Part shown: positions 46,689 through 61,900 of the stretch, piece by piece
Position numbering within the stretch: the stretch's first letter is position 1
How the letters are laid out: each line of letters begins with the position of its first letter
From: Rhabditophanes sp. KR3021
Taxonomy: Eukaryota > Nematoda > Chromadorea > Rhabditida > Alloionematidae
DNA length: 64,000 nt
NCBI GenBank assembly: GCA_963281155.1
Contig: CAUJLY010000001.1
Coordinates: forward strand, 7,626,001 to 7,690,000
Direction: 5' to 3'
Position numbers and translations under genes: made by a program
The notes under the pieces: generated by a model
What the model was told of the DNA's origin: nothing
Databases searched by the model: none
What the model saw: the letters and a program-made list of their open reading frames with translations, nothing else

Positions 46689-48467
46689 ATGGAAATCGAG
46701 TTCAGGACACTTACTAGACAGGTTAAATCTGTTGAGGTGAATGGGCCAGTTGTAGCTAAGGATCTTATTGACATACTTCTACCATTAATGGACTTGCCAT
46801 CTGAGGGATTTTCTACCTTTGAAAGAATGCTAGTGTATGCCGGTAAAATATACAAAGATGGAGAGATTTTTGATCCTTCGATTGTCAGAAAAGGGAAGTT
46901 TGTTTTACTATTCCAAAAAGGAGTCAATGAACCTGAAGCTGAGGAAGCCTCCACTACTTACGACGAACCAATGGAGTCAATCCAAGGTGTTCGTTCTAGA
47001 TCTCGTTCTGTTCGTTCCAGATCTCGATCTTTTGGAGATGATGACAATTTTGTCAGTGGGATACAAAGGGAGGCACAGGACTTAGGAAGGAATCAAATGA
47101 CGATTGCTGGGTTCACTTTGTCTGAACTTCGACAACCAAATTCATATGTTCGTCGACCTGGGTCTGATATCCATCCTGACCCCTTAACTTACCCTAATAT
47201 TGAAGATAGAGTCGCAATTCTGAGGGCTATTGTATTTCCTGAAGAGTTTGAAGATGATGATGGCGATTTTGAGTCAGACGATAGTGACGGTATGGATTAT
47301 GAGAATATGGAAGTAGACCCTGCAGCAATAGTGCCATCTCAATTAGAAGGAATTGAAGTTATTAATGATTTGAGAGGATTTGATGTAATCCCAGTGGGAA
47401 CTGGAAGGGTAGAATTGCGAAGGCGCCAAGAAGGGGAAGATGAATCTCGTACTGAGAGTGATGGTAGTTTCTCTGCTGAAGACTCTGATGGCGACACTGA
47501 TCTTTCTGATAACGATGATATTCAAGACGAGGAAGAAATTGAAATGGCTGTTTCTTCAGACGAGGATTTTCAAGAAGAAGAAAGTGATTTGATTGACGAT
47601 TTAATGGTTACTTTAAATGATGCTGAATACAATGAATTAATGGACCAAAGTAACAATGAAGACTTCAATACAGATGCGATGACAGAAGGATCAGGTGTGG
47701 ATGGCTCCAGCATGTCTGTCCAAGATATTGGCGACATCGAAGATGATGGTGGTGAGACAGAGCAAGAAATGAATGCCATGATCGCGTCAACAATTGGCTT
47801 GGGATTTAGTAAGGAAGATGTACAAAAAGCTCTAGTATTGGCAAATCATGATACTGAATATGCTTTAAATATCCTCTTAATCGGAGTTCAAGATGAGACT
47901 CCAGAAAGCATCGCTGGCTTCGCTCCAAATTACCCTGAAAATGATAACAAAACCGACGTACTCTTAAATTCCCAACCCTTCCAAGAACTCAGATCAGCTT
48001 TGCAAAATAATCCCAAAGGATTGCGGTTGTATTTAAGAAATATTAACAAACGCTGTCCTGAAATGATTGATGTCATCAAAGAACATGAAGACATATTTAT
48101 GAACATCCTCAACAGACCAACCCGCATAATCGACCACGAATATCAGGAAGAATCGAATTCCACTCAAACAGTGCCACGCTATAATTCTAGAATAGTTAAC
48201 ACAGCCGGTGAACAAATGACTCATATGGATCTTCAAAATGTCCCAGTTCGTTCTTACATAGACCAACTTTTGAGTGTTCATCAGCGTTCCCAAGTGCACC
48301 AAAATATTATTTTAGGACCAGAGGATGAGGTGAAGATTGCGAGAATCTGTGAATTAGGCTTCCCTAGACAACAGGTTGAGCAAATGTACATTCAACATTA
48401 CAAAAATGAACATGTTACTGTTAATAATTTAATTGATGGGAATCACTTTAATAGTACGCAACGTTAA
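46689..48467 (+). CDS. rad-23: RAD23-like proteasome shuttle, unusually large
   Basis: Ubiquitin receptor that delivers clients to the proteasome and stabilises XPC in nucleotide excision repair. Single exon, 592 residues, start at MEIEFRTLTRQV. Domains: UBL (1-77), UBA1 (about 357-400: IASTIGLGFSKEDVQKALVL), XPC-binding (about 425-475: SQPFQELRSALQNNPKGLRL, ending INKRCPEMID), and C-terminal UBA2 (about 540-585: ARICELGFPRQQVEQMYIQ). Usual RAD23 is 320-410 residues; here an RS-like RSRSRSVRSRSRS stretch and a roughly 230-residue very acidic Asp/Glu/Ser insert separate UBL from UBA1. The ubiquilin (PLIC) family is an alternative, but the XPC-binding block between two UBAs fits RAD23. Confidence 0.88.
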   Translation: MEIEFRTLTRQVKSVEVNGPVVAKDLIDILLPLMDLPSEGFSTFERMLVYAGKIYKDGEIFDPSIVRKGKFVLLFQKGVNEPEAEEASTTYDEPMESIQGVRSRSRSVRSRSRSFGDDDNFVSGIQREAQDLGRNQMTIAGFTLSELRQPNSYVRRPGSDIHPDPLTYPNIEDRVAILRAIVFPEEFEDDDGDFESDDSDGMDYENMEVDPAAIVPSQLEGIEVINDLRGFDVIPVGTGRVELRRRQEGEDESRTESDGSFSAEDSDGDTDLSDNDDIQDEEEIEMAVSSDEDFQEEESDLIDDLMVTLNDAEYNELMDQSNNEDFNTDAMTEGSGVDGSSMSVQDIGDIEDDGGETEQEMNAMIASTIGLGFSKEDVQKALVLANHDTEYALNILLIGVQDETPESIAGFAPNYPENDNKTDVLLNSQPFQELRSALQNNPKGLRLYLRNINKRCPEMIDVIKEHEDIFMNILNRPTRIIDHEYQEESNSTQTVPRYNSRIVNTAGEQMTHMDLQNVPVRSYIDQLLSVHQRSQVHQNIILGPEDEVKIARICELGFPRQQVEQMYIQHYKNEHVTVNNLIDGNHFNSTQR

Positions 48468-49492
48468 TTTTGTTTGTTTTTTAAATAATGTTTAAAAATA
48501 TTCAAAAAAATGCATTCTTTTTATTTATTCAAATAAATGTTATAAAGTTGGGTCACGTATTGTGGCAACACAATTTGACTAGTTATTTATAAAGATTTTT
48601 GTTATTTTGGTATTGTTATTAAACTACACATGTCCAAGTCTGCAATTTTTCTAAACTTGGTTCTTTCTGCATATGCCTTATTTGCATTACGTGACACTTA
48701 TAACAAAATTGTAATTTCATTATGTGATCAAAAAAATATAACTAATAGCGTATCGAACTTGATTACATAGAGTCACTAAAAAATGATGTTAAACTTGACG
48801 CTAAACCTATTCAAAGAGGAGCTGCTTATATAGTAAGAGCTAAAAAGCATTTCAATGAGATTGATTTTTACTTTGTTATTCATACAGTTTGTCAAACTGA
48901 TATGATGCAAAAAATAAAGATTTATCCATAGCAAAGTTAAGCGACACGTGCTTCAACAGATAATGATACTTGTTAACATAAAATAATCTAATTTGAACAA
49001 GAAAAATAGCATATTACTCAACTGATAATTCATTATTTTACAATGTTTGATACGTACTTGCAAACCATTTTATCAAATCTTATTTAAATACTTTTCAAAC
49101 AAAACTTTAATACATCATCTTCCAACAGCTGCTCTCGACAAGATTCCCTGCTCAAGTCCAAATAAATTAAATTAAACCGTTCGAAAAAACTCATTTACTT
49201 CAATCAAATTCTTTTTTGTATAAATAATTATCCGTAAGATCGAGGCAAAAAAATTCTGTTTTTAAAATTATTATATCCGTGATTCAACACATTGAGCTCA
49301 AAAAGAAATACCTTGTTTCCATAATTACCTTTATCAATTACCAAACCTTTTTACTACTTTATCTTGCTTCATTTGGTTTATTATGAGTAGTATCATTGTA
49401 CTTTTGTTTGCTTAATTTAGAATATCTACACTTGCTAGTGCCTTCGATATACGTTTATCTGCAACCTGCTATGATGCGACGCGCACAGAGGC
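48468..49492. other. Intergenic 3' of rad-23 with an ORF fragment
   Basis: About 1 kb, AT-rich. The plus frame 48749-48931 is open for 60 codons without ATG at its start and reads protein-like (DYIESLKNDVKLDAKPIQRG, FNEIDFYFVIHTVCQ), possibly a pseudogene fragment. No other gene seen before the heat-shock promoter. Confidence 0.3.
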
Positions 49493-49653
49493 TTCTGGAA
49501 TGTTCTCCGCTCTTTTCTGGCAGACTCTCGGCGCGAAATGTAGCTAGCGCGTATCAAATAGAACATTCTAGAAAAAATTCCTAGCATACAGACCGCCTTC
49601 GTTTTGTGCACATCTGATTCTAGAAACTTCTCTAGACTCTCTGTCGAATGTTC
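49493..49653 (+). promoter_or_regulatory. Heat-shock-element cluster upstream of HSP70
   Basis: Four groups of alternating nTTCnnGAAn units within 161 bp: TTCTGGAATGTTC at 49493-49505; GAACATTCTAGAAAAAATTC at 49561-49580; TTCTAGAAACTTCTCTAGA at 49618-49636; GAATGTTC at 49646-49653. These are consensus HSF-1 binding sites. They lie 145-305 bp before the HSP70 ATG in a locally GC-richer segment, with AT-rich TATTTAA-like sequence (about 49669) after them. Confidence 0.9.
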
Positions 49654-49797
49654 TTTAGTTAAAATTTTTTTATTTAACCACCCATTCGCAATGCTTTTAC
49701 CAATTATACCTTTCCTTGCGTTACTTTTTTAAATATTTAAAATTATTTTGGATTAATTCATTGTAATTTAGATACTCAAACCTTAAAAGGAAACAAT

Positions 49798-51785
49798 ATG
49801 TCTAAATCTAATGCTATCGGAATTGATCTCGGAACTACCTATTCTTGCGTAGGTAAGTAAAATATCTAAGTTAGCATTTAATAATTTACCTTTTAGGAGT
49901 ATTCCAACACGGAAAGGTCGAAATCATCGCTAACGACCAAGGAAACAGAACTACACCCTCTTATGTAGCTTTCAACGACTCTGAACGTTTGTTAGGAGAT
50001 GCTGCCAAGAACCAAGTCGCCATGAACCCCCAGAACTCTGTCTTCGACGCCAAGAGACTCATCGGAAGAAAGTTCGACGAACAAGCCGTTCAAGATGACA
50101 TGAAGCATTGGCCATTCAAGGTTGAAGCCGCTTCATCAGGAAAATGCAAGATCGTTGTTGAATTCAAGGGAGAAAAGAAGGAATTCACCCCCGAAGAAGT
50201 CTCCTCCATGATCTTGACCAAGATGAAGGAAACTGCCGAAGCTTACTTGGGACACACCGTTTCTGACGCCGTCGTCACTGTTCCAGCTTACTTCAATGAC
50301 TCCCAAAGACAAGCCACCAAGGACGCCGGAGCCATTGCTGGACTTAATGTCCTCAGAATCATTAACGAGCCAACTGCTGCTGCCATCGCTTATGGTTTGG
50401 ACAAAACTAGCGGCGGAACCAAAGAAAAGACCGTTCTTATCTTCGATCTTGGAGGTGGTACTTTTGATGTTTCCATCCTTTCCATCGACAATGGAATCTT
50501 TGAAGGTAAGTGTTGAGTTGTTCATTTAGATTACTCATCTTTTTTAGTTCTGGCCACCGCCGGAGACACTCATTTGGGAGGAGAAGATTTCGACAACAGA
50601 ATGGTGACCCATTTCTCCGCTGAATTCAAGAGAAAGCACAAGAAGGACTTGTCTACCAACCCACGTGCCTTGAGAAGACTCAGAACCGCTTGTGAAAGAG
50701 CCAAGAGAACTTTATCTTCCTCTACCCAAGCTTCCATCGAAATTGACTCACTCTTCGACGGAGTTGACTTCTACACCAGCATCACCAGAGCTAGATTCGA
50801 AGAACTCTGTGCTGATCTCTTCAGAAACACCATGGACCCAGTCGAAAAGGCCCTCAAGGACGCCAAGAAGGACAAGGGAGCCATTAACGAGATCGTTCTT
50901 GTCGGAGGATCCACCAGAATCCCAAAGGTTCAAAAGCTCTTATCCGACTTCTTCTCCGGAAAAGAATTGAACAAGTCCATCAACCCCGATGAGGCCGTCG
51001 CTTACGGAGCTGCTGTCCAAGCCGCTATCTTGTCTGGAGACACCTCTGAAGCCGTTCAAGACTTACTTCTTCTCGATGTCGCCCCACTTTCTCTTGGAAT
51101 CGAGACTGCCGGAGGAGTCATGTCTGTCATCATCAAGCGTAACACCACTGTACCAACCAAGGCTTCCCAAATTTTCACAACTTACAGTGACAACCAAACT
51201 TCAGTCTCTATCTGCGTATATGAAGGAGAAAGAGCCATGGTTGCCCAGAACCACAACTTAGGAAAATTCGACTTGAACCATATCGTCGCTGCACCAAAGG
51301 GTGTCCCCCAAATTGAAGTCACCTTCGACATCGATGCCAATTCCATCTTGAACGTTACCGCCCAAGACAAGTCTACCGGAAAGCAAAACAAGATCACCAT
51401 CTCAAATGACACCGGAAGACTCTCCAAAGAAGACATCGAAAAGATGGTTGCTGATGCTGAGAAGTACAAGGCCGAAGATGACCAACAAAGAGACAGAATC
51501 GCCTCCAAGAACGCCCTCGAATCCTATTGCTTCAACATGAAACAAAGCATGGAAGAAAAGCAAGTTAAGGCCAAAGTCGGACACGCTGATCTCAAAAAAA
51601 TTAACGAAAAGATCGATGAAACCCTCAACTGGTTGGAATGCAATCAAACCGCTGAAAAGAGCGAATTCGAAGAAAGACAAAAAGAACTTGAATCTATCTG
51701 CAACCCAATCGTCTCCAAGATGTACGGAAACGCCGGCGGAGACAAATCAGGAGGACAAGGGCCAACCATCGAAGAAGTCGACTAA
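49798..51785 (+). CDS. hsp-70: Cytosolic heat-inducible HSP70
   Basis: ATP-driven chaperone. Three exons (49798-49852, 49897-50505, 50548-51785; introns 44 and 42 bp) give 633 residues. HSP70 signatures: [16 protein letters not shown] (6-21), [14 protein letters not shown] (about 200), [17 protein letters not shown] (about 335); the substrate-binding domain follows and the C-terminus is GPTIEEVD, the cytosolic EEVD tag for TPR co-chaperones. No KDEL (not BiP) and no presequence (not mortalin). The C-terminal tail is short: [13 protein letters not shown] replaces the GGMP repeats typical of constitutive HSC70 (hsp-1). Codons are strongly C-ending, unlike neighbours, as in highly expressed genes. 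A dense HSE cluster upstream makes heat induction by HSF-1 very likely. Confidence 0.97.
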
Positions 51786-53100
51786 TTACTCCAACCAATG
51801 TTTGGTTCATTTGGTTTGTTGTCTAGATGGATCTCTGTTAAACAATATTATTTTACTTTTATCTGGTTATCTATATTTGTTGTGCTCTAATAAATGAGTA
51901 AATTAATCCTCGTGTTTCTTCTTTTATTAATAACTCTCTTTAAAATAAATCATTTATTTATTCCAAAACAAACAACATCTTCAACGTCTTATTTAAAACA
52001 GATACTGGTTCAACTTAAAAATTATCAGTTAAATCGAATCCCTCTTCCTAAATAACATGATTCATTCACTATCCTTCTATCTTGGTGATATTCTTAATAA
52101 GTGGTTGTTTTGAATCATGTTTTGGTATTGCTTTCACTTTTAACACATATTTATATTTGTGTAATTTTAATTGATTCAGCTTCTTCGATATTTATTTGAT
52201 GGCATCAAAAAGAGTAGCAGAGAATAAAACATTTTATTATAATAAGGTAATCAGTATAATGCATATTTTATTCATTTGACTAAAATCATGGATTTACAAT
52301 TTTTTACAGACAATCAGAAAGGCCCCAATTTATGTTTTATACATTCTAACTACTTTAAATTGTTGTGATTGTCTTTCCGATGTTTTATATTGCCCAAATA
52401 AAAAAATATTGACAGTTTTAATAAATGTTACATTGAATAAGTAGAGATACCTTCTCTCGAAGACATACCAAGAAAATCAAACTCAAATCCCCTATATTAC
52501 TAATGAAAAGGAAATACTTTCCCTGATTTCTTCACTTAGACTAATAGCAATACAAAAAATAGAACTGGTTTATACAAATTTTAGATTAATTTGGAGATAC
52601 TTGTGAGCAATGAATCTTAGAAAAATGCTTTATTTAGAAAGTTTAAACAATGATACGAAACAATTTTTATTTTATGGAAGGCTGGAAGAAATTCAAAAAA
52701 ATATTATAAAATTGTTGGATAGACTGCAGTTTTATATTGAATCAGTCGAAACGTGATCTTCGTCTAGAATCCAAGATGAAAATGAGTGGATTTGGCAACT
52801 TCCTAATCTAAAGCAGATGTATTTTTCACATTATACTGCCGATTTTTAGAATAATGAAGTATCACTCAATGATAAAAACTTAAACAATCTTGAAGAAACC
52901 CTCTGTGTATTGCTTGATTTGAGACATTTACTAATTTACATTACTGAATGCTATGACACTAATGATGTATTTGAATAATTAAAAAAAATGAAGCATCTAT
53001 TGAACACATAAAATTAGGTCTGACAAAGAATGATAGACTGACTTTACTTGCGTATGAAAATAAACGTTTCGTATAAATTAATTTATATTATTGTACATAT
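51786..53100. other. Intergenic (1.3 kb) with pseudogene
   Basis: AT-rich. Besides the HSP70 3' flank (AATAAA at about 51888) it contains a decayed coding region, 52610-52978, listed separately. No other features. Confidence 0.4.
52610..52978 (+). pseudogene. Decayed protein-coding fragment with two in-frame stops
   Basis: From ATG 52610 one frame runs 123 codons to TAA 52978 with only two internal stops (TGA at 52754, TAG about 33 codons later). The text on both sides of the stops is protein-like: MNLRKMLYLESLNNDTKQF, NEWIWQLPNLKQMYFSHY, LEETLCVLLDLRHLLIYITE. Repeated Leu-rich L-x2-L text recalls F-box/LRR-type nematode proteins, but no family is certain. Best explained as a pseudogene. Confidence 0.45.
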
Positions 53101-56787
<3,687 letters not shown>

Positions 56788-57919
56788 TTACTCAGCTGTC
56801 TCTTCGTGTGCCTCAGCACCATCATCATTACCACCAGGGACCCACAAACCGGAGTCAATACATCTTTGAAAGTGGTATTTGAAGACATCGCGATCCATAG
56901 TCTCAGCGACATGCTTCATCTTTGACATATCACGAGATTCAAAGCATTCTTTTAATTCATCAGGCAAAGCATTCATGACCTCTTGTGGGTCAATTCCACC
57001 AGGAGAAGCCTTTATTCTAGCTTCTCTTTCCTCGTCCTCGATGTCCTTCAGGGCCTCTTCTCTCTTGACAGCTCCACGGTTTCTCAGTCTAATTAAAAAC
57101 TCAGTTAATTGGATCTCATGATCCTTCTTGAAAGCCTCGTTGTTAGATAAAATCTTGTCGAAGAAACGATTAACCATAGCAGAAGTATTTGGGGGGATTT
57201 TCAACTCAGTAGCCAATTGAATGATATACTGAATGTATTGAGTATTGGTAGCTACTCTTATTAAATCCTTGTCTTCTTCCAAAATAGCGTGATTGAGAGC
57301 ATCTAAAGTAAGGCAACTGGCGACTTCTTCACAAGCTAATTCTGGGTGATTTCTTAGATAATTGGAAATTTCAGAAACATTCTGACATTTCTTGAATAAA
57401 TCAATTTCTTTGCTATACTTGGTGATGACGTTTTGCATATTTTCATGGGCTTCTTCAGCGGTCACGGGTTTGTTGTCGACGACTTTTGGTTTGTTGATGC
57501 GGGATTTGGAGAACTTCTCCGTGGAGATAGTGTCTACGTTCCATGGTTCATGCTTGAGCATCTCTTCAAACTTCTTTTCCTTGTCTTTCCATTCGTTGAG
57601 TTGGGAAACGAATTGATCCAACTTCTTTTCGTAGGAGTCCCTTTCCTCCCCGACGATTGAGTTGTCTTCGAGTTTTGAACGGAGTTGCTGAAATTAATTT
57701 AATAATGGGAAATAAAGATGATTTACTTACATTTATTTGATCATTAATATTGGTGCTCTCCTTCTCCAAGGCCTCTTTTTCCTGTTGCTGTTGGGCCATC
57801 TTCTCCATTCTTGCTTGATGTCTCCATCTAAACAAAGAAGGTGTATCGACATTGGGATGAGTATCATCTTCATCGTCTGATACCTCGATTTTATTCCACT
57901 TGCTGTAGTCAATTGGCAT
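56788..57919 (-). CDS. cdc-37: HSP90 co-chaperone CDC37
   Basis: Recruits protein kinases to HSP90. Two exons (57919-57731, 57687-56788; 43-bp intron, phase 0) give 362 residues, the metazoan length. The N-terminus [19 protein letters not shown] carries the conserved CK2-phosphorylated Ser in S-D-D-E-D; then [12 protein letters not shown] and a coiled coil to about 125. The HSP90-binding middle domain (about 130-260) and the C-terminal [11 protein letters not shown] and [20 protein letters not shown] segments follow, with an acidic tail AHEETAE. An AAATCTAG-type acceptor precedes the ATG. The gene is divergent from Hikeshi across 272 bp. Confidence 0.96.
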
Positions 57920-58191
57920 TGTCAAATCTAAAAAAGAATGATTATTATTGGTAAAACCGAAAAGGTAACGACAACACAGTCTTAATAAATTTAATAGTCC
58001 AACAAAGTTCGCCAACATTCTAGAATAAATCAGACTCAATTGGAAAAAAGCTTGACAGTTTGGAATAAGATGTCCTGACAAATAGGGTGGTAAACAAAAC
58101 TGTTATTCAAGATTATACCTAATAACCTTATTTACTATATTTTAAAAAGACTATTATAGATAACACATTTTCGTATCAAAAAACATTCAAT
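57920..58191. promoter_or_regulatory. Shared divergent promoter region, cdc-37 / Hikeshi
   Basis: Only 272 bp separate the start codons of two divergent chaperone-system genes, so it is likely a bidirectional promoter. I see no perfect heat-shock element in it: TTC/GAA units occur (TTCTAGAATAAATC near 58018) but not as three clean alternating units. Confidence 0.5.
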
Positions 58192-58960
58192 ATGGCAAGC
58201 AATGTTTTCGCTTCAATGGTTATTGGTAGAGCCGTAAGTTTTCCATCTATTTTTGTGTTAAATATGTGTGTTGTCAGGTGAATACGGGATTTGAGATGGT
58301 TTCACCAATGAACTTTGTCTGTAACATCCAAGACACAAATGAAATTTCCTATATAGTAGTCTTTTTAACGGGCGCCGAACCATTTCCTGCCGGATTTGGT
58401 GGTTCGAGTTAGTGAAGAGGAATTATTTTAAATATATTAAATGTGCTTATTTTAGTTTATATGAGATGGTCAAATGCGGCTTCTGCTGATCCAGCATGGC
58501 ACTATCTGGGTGCTATTACGAATGAAAAGCCGAGTGCTATGTTTAAGGTGTCTAATGTAAGTCTAAGTAATGTGTAGATGTTTTAAATGTATGTTAATCT
58601 TAGTTGAATGAAGCAACACCCACTTACACGGGCTTTTTTGGAGCAGCTCAAACAGGGACCCAAGTATCACTAATGACACACAATTCTTGTCAAATCGGCT
58701 TGCAAGTTGAAAGCATTCCTGAAGTTGATGGGCGTGTTGCGGACAAAGTTGTCAAACCTTCAAATACCTCTGAAATGACTGAATTCTGCAAGAAGATGAT
58801 TTCAAATGCTTACAATTATTGCCAATCATTCATCACAACCATTCCTGATGGAGCTGGGAGTAATGTCGAAGTAATTCCAGCAAAAGTCTTCGAACAATGG
58901 TTTGTTAAGTATGAAACAAGACTAAACTCAAATCCCAAATTCTGGAAAAACATGAATTAA
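58192..58960 (+). CDS. HIKESHI: Hikeshi, HSP70 nuclear import carrier
   Basis: Hikeshi carries HSP70 through nuclear pores during heat stress. Four exons (58192-58233, 58278-58407, 58456-58556, 58604-58960; introns 44-48 bp) give 209 residues (human 197). Signature features: N-terminal FASMVIGRAVNTGF region; ISYIVVFLTGAEPFPAGFGG with the hydrophobic pocket for FG repeats; W-x-Y-L-G-A-I-T-N-E-K-P-S-A-M-F; and a C-terminal half ending FEQWFVKYETRLNSNPKFW. All exon phases close. Start MASNVF. Neighbour of CDC37 and 6.4 kb from HSP70, its cargo. Confidence 0.94.
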
Positions 58961-61900
58961 AGTGTTCTGCCACAATACTTTTACTTTTTTTAATCAAAAT
59001 AAATAAATACGCTGTAAATAATTAGTTGATTTAAAAATTTTGTCAGAAATTTGTGTTAACTGCTCTTAATTCGGTTTTAAGCGTGTATAAATCCGCGACT
59101 ACTTCAAAATAAATCTCTTACTGATTGAAAATCTGGCTTATGACATTCTATATAACATAGTCTGATACGGAAATAGTCCCCATACCTTTCCTACTGGGTG
59201 TAATTCATATCATATATGTATTTACTTTCCCATATTTAATGATAAATAAATTTTTAAAGCTAAATTTCTATTTTCTTTTCTGTTGTTGCCAAGAGCCTGA
59301 TGTTTAATGACACAAAACATAACTAAAAACTTTATACTCATTATATTTTGTGTAGGACTCTCGCTATCGCGCTCTTTTCTCATGAGTGTAGGAAGCAATA
59401 TTAAACTACTTTTACCCCCAATTACAAATACTCATCATTCATTTCCCTTCTTTTTGACTCTTTTTTGTCCTTTTTAAATAGCACACTTTTTTACAAATTT
59501 AAGAGACTCTAATTAGGAAAATAACAATGTTTCTTAGAAACATTTATTTTATACATCTATTTATTTTAATTTGCACCATATTACTTACAATTAATTTCCC
59601 TATTTTTTAAAAACCATTCTCATATCCGTAAGTACATTACAAACCATCATTCATGACCGTTCATCAGATAAAACTTAATACAAAGCAACTCACTAAAAAT
59701 ACCTACTTTCATTCGTATTCCAGGCAGATCAGATATGTATATAACATAATACATTTTTTGAATTAATAGTCAACGGATATAACTTGTTCCTATGCTTTTT
59801 TTAACAGCAACTGTCTTTTGGTTATTGTTAGTTTGTGTAGGATGGTGGCTTCACATCACATATTGTTTAAATGTTAGGTTAAAAAAGTTTCAGAGAAAGT
59901 ATATATCTCTGTTCGACTGTTTCTTGTAAAAACAAGTTTGGGCTAGATATTTGAGAAGAGGGCTCCCCCACATATACAGAGAAATGAATGTATGTTGGTG
60001 TGGCTATTATGACTATGTTTTGAAGAGAGAGGAAAATAAAATTTTATGTTTGGTTTAAAAGACCGTTTCTTATAAATATGTGCATTCACAAATAAAAGAA
60101 ACACTTCTTGCATTGTTTCTTCCTATCGAGGAAGGGGAAATATGAAGTTGACAGAGGCTATAAATGTATTAAAAATTACATTCTGATGAATGTAGATGGG
60201 GTTTCCTTTGATGGTGAGTACATATTAGTCACGTTAAATGTTCCTTTTATAAAAGTAAATTTTTTGGAGATGCACTTCATTAAATTATGTCGTTACACTC
60301 ATTTTTTATTTCCTAAATAAAGAGAATAAGTCAACTTTATGAATAAAATATTTATCATCCAAAAAGTTTAAAAAGTCGTTTATTTTGTCTGCTTAGTATT
60401 TTTACACAAATGATACCATATAAATCATTCTTCTTTTGAAAATTCTTTTTACCAACTTGCTCCTTAGAGATCAAATGTAACTTGGTTTGTTTTTGACTAT
60501 CTATTTTTGGGTTAGCTTCAATTCAATAATTAAATTGTTGATACCCTTAAAAAAGTGTTATTTTGATTTAGTTGTAACTAATAAAAAAGACGCCAGATGT
60601 TTTTTGATAGTAAAAGAGGTGGAGAAAAAGTTAATCATTTGAAAATTAATACTTTGACTAAAATTACTTTCCTAGTCATTTGAGGAAAATGTTGCTCAAA
60701 CATTTTAATCTTGAATATCAGTCTCGTACTTAAAAATATCCTGAAACTTTCTCACAACTCATATTTCTTTCCTTTATTTATTTATATTTTTCTCAACACA
60801 CCCGCACAACTTCTTTCATAAAGGAAGTGTTTCTATGATTGTTTTTTTAATTCCAATAAAAAAGAATGTATTTGTTTTGGCAAAAAGAAGTCATCTTCAT
60901 AGTTGTGCATATTTATAATGAATGTTATTAGCAGCAAAAAAGACAAAATATACTATGGAACCAACTCATCATAATCTTCTCCTTCATTTATTAAATTTAC
61001 GTGGTACACCTAAACTTAGCTTATCACAAAGTTATTATCCTTCACGTGAATATATTGCTTATTACGAGACCAAATTAAATTATTCTTTTCAAGTCACAAC
61101 TTGTATCTATAAATGAATAGCTTTGGCTGTTGTAGTTGCTCTCGCGAAAGAAATGTAAAAATGAATTTTGAGTAAGCTAAAGAAAGTAGATGATAAGCAA
61201 GAGCAGACGTACATTTAAGTTGATAAAGTATGGGTCTTCTCCTTTTAAGTAGTGTATAAATATTTGGCTTCACCGATAACTTTACTCCCCACATTTTTAA
61301 TGTTTTCTCCAAAACATTTACCCTTTTTTGGAAGCATACTCATTTGTTAGTTCGAATAGATGTTTTCCCATAAACAAAACGGAAACACTACTTTTTAGAC
61401 GTCATTATTTGTTGAATTAAAGCATTAAGGCTTTGGAAAATCCCTGTTTACATAAGTTAACTAAAAAGTATGTCGTTACATTCAACGCCACCTAAAGAAA
61501 GATTTTAATCAAAGTATATATTAAAGTATATTAATGTGTACATACATTAACGTATATCCAAAGTATGTATATATTGTTATGCATATCACCTAAAGAATTT
61601 AAAACATTTTAATTGTAGCCCTTTGTTTCGGCGAAAGTAATAACAAACACTTAATTATAAGTAAAAATCCCAAAACCATGACTAAGGCAACTACATAAAT
61701 CATTTTGATGAGCCAAATAAAGAAAATTCTTTTACTTTTTGTCATCATTATTATTCATGCTCTTATAGATAGACGACACCACATATTTAAGCTTAATCCT
61801 TTATATTTATTTATTGTCAAAAGGCTTTATTACATCACAAAAAGTTTTTTAAATTTATTACGTTGGTTTGCGTGTATGAAATGTAATATATAGGGTGGAC

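Noticed and set aside
50136..51680. Several minus ORFs opposite HSP70
   Set aside because: Antisense shadows caused by the strong C-ending codon bias of the HSP70 coding sequence.
52754..52756. TGA as a selenocysteine codon in the 52610 ORF
   Set aside because: A TAG lies further on in the same frame, no known selenoprotein context (U-x2-C, G-C-U-G) surrounds it and no SECIS was recognised; pseudogene decay is simpler.
61500..61580. Palindrome-like TTAATGTGTACATACATTAA
   Set aside because: Imperfect and in very AT-rich DNA; no terminal repeats, target duplication or coding content to support a mobile element.
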